Origin: Nymphaea colorata
Lineage: Eukaryota; Streptophyta; Magnoliopsida; Nymphaeales; Nymphaeaceae
DNA length: 64,000 nt
Assembly: GCF_008831285.2 (NCBI RefSeq)
Contig: NC_045141.1
Span: forward strand, 18,844,848-18,908,847
Direction: 5' to 3'
Below the pieces are notes generated by a model, which made no database searches, was not told where the DNA came from, and saw nothing but the letters and a program-made list of their open reading frames with translations. The position numbers were made by a program, and so were the translations under genes. Each line of letters begins with the position of its first letter. The first letter of the stretch is position 1. This document shows positions 57,051-64,000 of the stretch, in pieces.

Positions 57051-57540
57051 AGACTAGATAGAGAGTGATTTATTTGCCAAAGTTTGATCTCGAAAGTGAC
57101 TAGACAAAGAGTGATTTCCTATCAAAATTTGATTTCGAAATTCCATGAAAAGAAGGTTTAGCCAACATAAGGTGTTTGATTCTTATAAGAATAGTGGTGG
57201 TTTGGCTGGGAGAGTCATAATCTGTCAGTTTAATTTTTGTAGATGTTACTCATCTGAATTGCAAATGGTGGATATCTACAGGTTATTTTTGTAGATGTTA
57301 CTCATCTAAATTGCAAACGGTGGATATGTAATGCTTAATTGACGGGTTGAACTGCTTTTCCCAAAAATTTCTTTTCCGAGTGTACTGCTTGGAATATCTT
57401 CTCTCCATGTACAACTATGGAAAAAGTTGAAGTGCATAACTTTTCCCATACCATCAAAGAGTTTGAACTAAAAATTGGAATCATAGATTTCCCATACCAT
57501 CAAAGAGTTTGAACTAAAAATTGGAATCATAGATTTTCTT
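57051..57540. repeat. Cluster of three independent short tandem duplications
   Basis: (1) About 57052-57148: two units of about 47 bp (gactaga...gagtgattt...tttgat(c/t)tcgaaa). (2) About 57233-57336: two units of 52 bp (atttttgtagatgttactca...aaa(t/c)ggtggatat). (3) 57445-57536: two identical 46-bp units (cccataccatcaaagagttt ... catagattt). Unit 3 is a perfect copy and so recent; the others have diverged. Confidence 0.88.
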
Positions 57541-59630
57541 CTTCTTCTTTTTTTGTCGCGCTTGCTTGGCAGGTATTCGTGGTTCCAATTCCAAACCTAC
57601 TCTTCTCCTTAAACTTCTTTTAAGGAATGAAAAGTCATTTTGGTTTTTAAGGGCATGTCTGGAGGCTCTAACTCTACTTGATTCGAGCATGAGAGCCCTT
57701 TGGTGGGCACAAAAATTTCTTCCTAAGGGGTACTATTATTTTATGTGTAAAGAAAAAGGTAAAACAGAATAAAAGTACCACACTGTGTAAATAAAGCAAA
57801 TTTAGTAATCTGGCACATGCAAGTGCCCCACATCACTCACAACATGGCTCCGCCACTGCCAATGGCGAAAGTGATTTGATTGTGCCAAACAGCCTTCTCA
57901 TGTTCGGAAGGTTAGGCTAATCTTTGTGTCGGTGATCAAGAGGTTGTCTTGGTAAGCAAGGGAGAGGCGACCAATGGTTTTTCACTAAGGAGCACTTAGA
58001 AAATGGAGCCACGTATGGGCCGGACCTACCAAAAATATTTAATATAGATACGACAAGATGGTCGGGCAATGAACCTGCTCGAGGATAGGCGTCTTACCTT
58101 TTATTGCAATGAATGACTAAACAAGAGAAGCAAAATCAAAACCACAAAAGAATAGAGTAGGACCAACTAGGAGCATGAGAAAAGACCTGTTAGAAGATAG
58201 GCCAAGACACTACCGAATCTTTTAGAGCAAGCGAGTAATAAGAGATTGTTTAGGAACAATAACATTATGTCATTGTCACATGCATCATATTAAAAAATTA
58301 ATGAGATTATTAAGCATTTTAACATATGTTTCATGAATCTGTCTCAAATTTTTGAAGCAAATACATGAAACAGTAACATACAGTTACTTTTCCCAAACAG
58401 TGCCTAAAGTAAAAGAGCAGTCAGTGAGCAAATTTTGAATCAACTTGAATTTAAGTGGATGAAGCCTCATCCTTTAGACAGGGAAACAGTAGCGGAGCCA
58501 TATGTGGGCAACTGGTATGTGCACTTGATCGCACCAGCCCACAAAATTTGATGATTTTACATATTAGATGCCATCAACCATTTGCAACTTTATATTCATG
58601 GATGCTCCTATGAATCTTAAATTTGAATTCGAAATTTCTAGCTTCACCAATGAAAGATGGTCGTTCTGCTCCATTTGAACTAAAAATGTGCCTTCGTTGC
58701 CCTGAATTTCCTGCTCTTAGAATAGAGTATTGATAAATAAATCTGCACTTCCTAAAGTTGTCAAAATGACGTACTTGAACAACAGTCTGCAGTTTCCCTC
58801 GTCATGGAGAAAGAAATAAAGAACTTGATCTTCGGTAGCAGTACACGCGTGTTTTCTGATTGCATGCATCCACTAGATCGGATCAAAGATGTCCGCCTTA
58901 TTATGTTTTAAGGGTGGTGTCATCATTCACGTCAGCACCCCCCACAATTAAGCCTGTGCATCGGGCCGGGCACCTGTTATCGACCCGACTCGGGGGCCAA
59001 GTCTGGGTCTGAAAAAAAAGACATCGGGCTGACCTTTTACCCAGGCCTACCCACACAATACATAACCTGCTCTAGATCTGCTCTAGATCTAAAAGGTTTT
59101 GTGCATAAACTTGTGAATTAGCATTATTTAAGGTTCAATTCGATCCAATTTCTCTATCTCTCTCTTATAATTCAAACTCTTTCTTTACTACATTTTCTAT
59201 TTTCTACCTTAAAAAGGCCGCGTTCTAGGTAAATTTATCAAGATATTCTTTTATGGATCCATTGTGGATGTAAAGGGAGATCTGCTGACATTTTTAGCTT
59301 TCATCATTTCTTCATGTTTTGTAAGAATAGAACTAATTTAACTTATGAATCTCATTTAAGTCTTTTCAGTCAAATGTAATAAAAAAATTGGATTTAATTA
59401 TTAATCAACTGTGCCCATAAAGATCCGCGCATGTAAATCTGGAGTTTTATGTTCAATGAACTTCGGTTTCAATCTAAAAAACAAGTCCAAATAGGATTCA
59501 GTATAATGAGAATCCGATTCAGTATGGTTCGGTAAAAACGGAATTGAATCCGCAGCGGAACAGCTACGGTAGTGGCCTCCATGGTCCGGAGATTCCACAC
59601 ATCAGGAGCGTTGGTTGCAGAGAGAGAAAG
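57541..59630. other. Intergenic DNA with repeat fragments and 5' region of the Rossmann-fold gene
   Basis: About 57845-57860 (atggctccgccactgcc) and 58490-58600 (agtagcggagccatatgtgg ... cagcccacaaaat) look like the two inverted ends of a gcggagcca-type element. About 58950-59060 is a GC-rich block with gggccgggcacc and acccgactcgggggcc. No gene before 59631 and no clear TATA box upstream of it. Confidence 0.35.
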
Positions 59631-62600
59631 ATGAGTGAGGAGAGGAGGAAGGTGTTGGTGGTGGGGGGAACTGGCTACTTGGGCCAGCATCTGCTTCAAG
59701 AGCTCGCCGGAAAGCCGTATGACGTTGCTTTCACGTACCACAGTGCTACCAATGCTCCGGCGTCCCTCCTTCAGGCGCTGCTCCCCTCACCACCACGCGC
59801 CTTCAGGCTCGACCTCCAAACCGGCGAAGGACTCGACCTCATTGCCGACGCTTTGGGACCAGTAAGTTGCAGCTCGATTGAGTCCCTCCCCTCGCCTTCC
59901 AATTACTCGCCATTTTGTTGATCCGCGCCACCTGAATCTCATTCACTCCCGCCTCTCATGTCCCCACTGCCGACGCCCGTGCTCTGGCAATAGAGGCCAG
60001 CAACAAAATGGGCATCTTTTTACATGTTTCATGGATGATTTAACAGCAAGACCCACCAGTTAGTGGCGCAAGTTCAAGGATAACATGAAGATTACAGTGT
60101 GCTGGAAGCTATCTCTTTTTATGTCTCCCATTGTTTCTGTCGTTGCTGATGTGAAGTAATGTTGGTTTTCAGCCCCATGTAGTTGTCAATTGTGCGGCGA
60201 TTTCTGCTCCACGTGCTTGTGAAATGGACCCTGCGGTTGCTATGGCCACTAATGTTCCTTCCTCCCTTGTGAAGTGGTTGTCAAGCTTCAGTGATTTCAA
60301 GCCTCTTCTGATTCACTTATCAACTGATCAAGGTGAGATTGGCTTCATCTTAGATTTGAGACTATCGAGCCAAATGCTGATCAAACGTAGGGTTCAGGCT
60401 TCATTCGTTGGGCCTCATTAGGGATTGGTTATGATCTCATAGTCTGTAATCATTCTGTCATCTTTTTCCTGTCGTGGGTTACAAGTTGTCGCATGAAACA
60501 AGCATCACCAGGTTCAAAATTAATTCCCTACTTTCCTTTATTAATTTTCCATTAAATAAATGGAAAAATAGTCATGGAAACGAACAAGGGTGGCGGAAAC
60601 GATTTGGATCATGTCAACTTAGTAGTGTCAGTGTCATGTATGCGTGCGTCTATCTTGCTGTGTAACATATTTGTTTTCTTTTCCCTTTTTTTTAGGAGAA
60701 ATAGCATCTCTGTGAATAATAGTAGCACATAGCCATAAAGTTGGCCTGGTTATTCGCAACATTAAATCTTGTACGCATAATAAGCCATGCTTCCTATAAT
60801 TTTTTTTTTTTGGTTCTGAATGAGGATTTTTTTCCCTAAGGAGAGTACGTAGAAGGTGCATATAAACATTGAAAGCATGTTTCCACGCAAGGGGAATGGT
60901 TTCCTGTGTGATGGGAAATGGGTTCCTCTCCTCATCAAAAGCAGGCTGGATGCATTTATTGTAGGTTCTTTATAATTTTAGAGATTGTAGGTCTCTGATT
61001 TTGAAAATTGGCTCCCCTTGTGAAAGTAGACAATGCATGTGAATGAAGCTCAAGACTACTTGTTGCTCATATCCTGCTCTACTCTCTGTGCGTCAATGTT
61101 GTCCCTAGTCAGTGTTTAGCAAAGGAAAGTGCTGCTTTCATTTGTTTCTGATGTTGTTTCTTTATTTTAGATTGCTTGTGAATCATTTTGCGCTGGAATT
61201 TTTTTTTGTTATTTCTGTTCAAGGCCTATCATGGTCCTAACTGCTGGCAATCAACAGTTTATGAGGGTGTAAAATCCTTTTACAAAGAAGAGGATGATGC
61301 AATACCTGTAAATGTCTATGGAAAATCAAAATTGGCTGCAGAGTTATTTATCTCTTCAAATTATTCCAATTACGCAATTCTAAGAAGCAGTATAATTTAT
61401 GGCCAGCAATCTGTTTCACCCGTTAAGAAGTCTCTTCCTATCCAGGTGCATAACTGTTCCCCTATGTGCATTGCGTGTTGTATACATTTTCCTAGTGATG
61501 AGGGTACATATTCTTATTCTTAGAATTGAGACTGACAATTCAAAGTTCATGAAAAAAGTCTTTTTTTTTCCTCCTTGGTTGCTGATAAGTTGGGGAAGAC
61601 AATGAACGGTAAACTTATTTGATCTAGACTGTGACTAAAAAATGATGATCTCCATTTGGGATCTGTAGGCTGAGAATAAAGACAAAACATGTTTTGTAAC
61701 ACCCACGTGTGTGGAAGGACTTGGAAAATAGTCTTCTATCGAAGAGTTTGATAAATTTTCATTGTCATACCATCTTGTGTGTAAGACTTAAGCCTTGTAA
61801 CTCATGTGTGTGGAAGGACTTAAGAATAGTCATACACCAAAGAGTTGAAAAATCTTCAGGATTTATTTACCTGTGTGTCATTGGGTGCAGAGTCAAGCTT
61901 GTTACCGTAAAACTAGAAGCCTTCACAAATATCACCAATAAGAAGGCTTCACATAGATTTCACTCAAACTGGTTAATCACCAAAATATTGCCTAATCACT
62001 TACTAGTTACTCGTCATATTTAAAAGGGATATAGTAACACTCACAATGAGTAATAAAAGGCATTTATTACGTCCTTCATGGCATCAATGAGTGCATTACT
62101 AATGCAATGAGGAAAGCTCCTTATATCACATGAGGGCTGATATACCGTTGGAGTGCCCAACGGCTGGATGACTAGCCGTTGGGTACTCCCAACGGCTAGT
62201 TTTACATCAGGTGAAATATAAATAATGATTGCAATAAATCAAGGACATTATGCATGAAAAATATATATACATATAATATAATTGTGCATGCACACACATA
62301 CATATATACACAATCTACATTTTAACACTCCCTTGCTAATCAAACTTACAATATGACCACTGAAAGTTTGCCGAAGCAGAACATCAACAGGGTCCCATAG
62401 AGCTTTGGTAAAGAAAACCATATTTTGATGCTACATATGGACGATATACAAGAGTTTTTTAGAAGGCTTCTCTAACATATTGGGAATCTAGTTTTATATG
62501 TTTAGTCCATTCATGAAATGGTTGGTGGTTTCTAATGTGAATTTTCATATCATGGTGTAGAGACTTTAACCAGATAACCCCGAAGGCCGAAGTAGTGATG

Positions 62601-63619
62601 TCCATACTCTATATTCTGCCTTAGCAGATGATAGTGACTTTTTTTGGCTGCTTCTTTCATTAGTCAATGTCACCTAGAAAAACACAACTGTAGTTGCTTG
62701 TCTAGCATTTATATCTCCACAGTCCACCTCAATCAATATTTGTGTATGCAATCAAACATAAAGAAGGGGAAAGTGAGAGTTCCTTATTTGTTCTTCTTTC
62801 ATGTTTCAGTGGATTGATGGTGTCCTCTCTGAAGGCAAAGAGATCGAGTTTTTCCAGGATGAATTTCGCTGCCCAGTATATGTCAAGGATGTTGTTGATG
62901 TCATCTTAAGATTGATTAAGAAATCAATCTCAGGTATGAAAATTTGGAGTTTCATAGTATCTGACCTTTATTTATCATATTTGATGTATTCGAAGTATGG
63001 GACAATGACTGGTTTGGTTGATGTTTTTGAACTTTTTGGCTTCTTTTTCTTTTTCTTTTTTTTTTTGAATACACGGCCAGCTTACCCTGAATAACGTGTT
63101 GCTTGGGGCTACCTGAGTTCATTTCTGGAGACCAAGTTTACTCTTCTATGTATTTTCTTGATTATTTTAGCAACTCAAAACTGTGGAGCCTAGTACCTCA
63201 AGAAATATATCATATGTTACAATATTCATCTTAGACTAGAGGATCCCCTTACATGAAAATCGTATGCATAAGTACTTTACAAGGGATAGCAGAAATGGAT
63301 ATTTAAGATTTTGTTCACTGGTGAAGGTAGCCTTATTTAAACATATTGATCAGCATTGCATGCTGTTGCTCAGAAATCTCTCTAACCATTGGGAAAGATT
63401 ATTTGAAAGTTGATTCTCAAGTTTTGCATGCAATCCGTGATATGTTTATGCATGTGAATTAAGAATTACCTTTTTCCTCTTGCTACAGATGGTGAAGACA
63501 TGCAATTGCTTTTGAATGTTGGTGGGCCTGACAGAGTTTCTCGTGTGCAAATGGCAGAAGCTGTAGCTGCAATTAAGGGATATGATATGTCATTGATCAA
63601 GCCTGTGCCTGCAGCATCT
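59631..63619 (+). CDS. NAD(P)-binding Rossmann-fold protein, methionine adenosyltransferase 2 subunit beta / RmlD-like; 3' end outside window
   Basis: Five exons in the window: 59631-59861, 60173-60332, 61258-61445, 62810-62933 and 63489-63619 (donor at 63620, gtttgt). They give 278 residues in one continuous frame, and one or more exons must follow beyond 64000. Motifs: GGTGYLG nucleotide-binding loop (12-18) right after MSEERRKVLVV; VNCAAIS (82-88); LSTD (126-129); YGKSK active-site Tyr151/Lys155; LRSSIIYG after the following helix; then WIDGVLSEGKEIEFFQDEFR, which fits the RmlD substrate-binding family. In animals the relative MAT2B regulates S-adenosylmethionine synthesis, while RmlD reduces dTDP-4-keto-rhamnose; which role the plant protein has is not settled here. 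The start was chosen at 59631 because MSEERRK precedes the first strand directly. A frame running past 63619 ends after 16 non-homologous codons and is taken as intron. Confidence 0.88.
61690..62770 (-). mobile_element. Decayed Ty1/copia relic, antisense in intron 3 of the Rossmann-fold gene
   Basis: On the minus strand about 62440-62735 gives broken pieces in the order of the copia RNase H region: a Cys/Val-Phe-Leu-Gly-Asp piece, a KKQ..KK(V) piece, GVIWLKSLHHD and HEWTKHIKLDSQYVREAF, with stops and frame changes between. To the left, 61690-62340 looks LTR-like (tgtaacaccc start, gtgtgtggaaggactt twice) and includes a hairpin at 62145-62196 (ccgttgg...ccaacgg). Not functional; spliced out with the intron. 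Confidence 0.6.
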
Positions 63620-64000
63620 GTTTGTTTCCCCTTTTCTGATCAACCCATTCTACACATCTAGAATAACTGCTTAGCAAACTAGCAGCAGATGTTTTTCCAC
63701 TTGTATTATCTGGAACTGGATAACAAACAGAACATGTTTTTAATAGGAATGGCTTAAATAGAAAAAATATATGCTTATTATACTGCTTCAGGTTCTTGTT
63801 GTGTCTGGATATTGAAAAATAGTATAGCAGGATATTCATCTCAATTGGGTTTTGGACAACCTCATACTCTTGGAAATTTCAGATCTGTGCAAGGACTGTG
63901 AATTGGCTGTTGTCATATTGGCAACCACAGTTCCCATTCAATTTATAGAAAGAATGTGGAATTCCCCAACAATTGTTGATCAACAGTGTTTCTGAAAGTG
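63620..64000. other. Start of intron 5 of the Rossmann-fold gene
   Basis: From the donor at 63620 to the right edge there is no exon continuing the expected C-terminal part. The gene's end lies outside the window. Confidence 0.6.

Noticed and set aside
63620-63661. Continuation of exon 5 of the Rossmann-fold gene to a stop at 63661
   Set aside because: The residues after AAS do not fit the family and a donor (gtttgt) sits where the family sequence should continue; retained intron is possible but not preferred.
1-64000. Search for CRISPR arrays, operons, origins or bacterial-type genes
   Set aside because: Split genes, plant families and plant transposons show a nuclear plant sequence; the only long regular array is the satellite, which lacks unique spacers.

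Overview
This is nuclear plant DNA, almost certainly from an angiosperm. The genes have short exons split by GT-AG introns. The gene families are plant ones: a CLE signalling peptide, a small C2-domain elicitor-responsive protein, and SDR110C-type short-chain dehydrogenases. The gaps are filled with plant-type transposon relics. I cannot name the species. The window is gene-poor: five recognisable host genes in 64 kb, with the rest being AT-rich repeat and relic DNA.

Layout, 1-20.7 kb: two paralogous SDR genes lie head to head. SDR-A is on the minus strand (exons 675-1461 and 2044-2078, 273 aa). SDR-B is on the plus strand (14887-14921 and 16013-16790, 270 aa). Both have a 35-nt first exon and one phase-2 intron at the same place, so they are duplicates. 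Pieces of SDR-type flanking DNA recur at about 10.0, 14.0 and 17.4 kb, and a roughly 550-bp repeat at 7.3, 13.4 and 20.4 kb, which suggests further rearranged copies. Scattered among them are several MITE-like elements, a TRIM-like element with target-site duplication (9069-9746) and an antisense hAT relic (12.2-12.8 kb).

20.7-30.1 kb: no confident gene. The main object is a 3014-bp solo LTR (24337-27350) with a perfect 5-bp target-site duplication. A MITE with long inverted arms is at 28.16-28.34 kb and a broken copia gag fragment at 29.7-30.0 kb.

30.1-36.6 kb: a tandem array of about 57-bp monomers. For some 4.7 kb these are arranged in a higher-order repeat of about 907 bp, with a less regular tail interrupted by a later MITE insertion. 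This is the most distinctive structure in the window.

36.6-64 kb: a palindrome-rich element with repeated CGTATCG (39.3-39.9 kb); a five-exon C2 gene (40763-43321) followed by three copies of a 140-151-bp repeat that begins inside its last codons; a decayed hAT transposase (45.3-47.5 kb); a one-exon CLE peptide gene on the minus strand (50251-50493); a 396-bp TRIM-like element with only 65 bp between its LTRs (52777-53172); a cluster of short tandem duplications (57.05-57.54 kb); and the first five exons of a Rossmann-fold gene related to methionine adenosyltransferase 2 subunit beta / RmlD proteins (59631-63619), which runs off the right edge and carries an antisense copia relic in intron 3.

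The host genes do not form a pathway. The SDR pair is a small paralog cluster; the other three genes are unrelated neighbours. Exon boundaries were inferred by reading splice sites and protein continuity, without transcript data.
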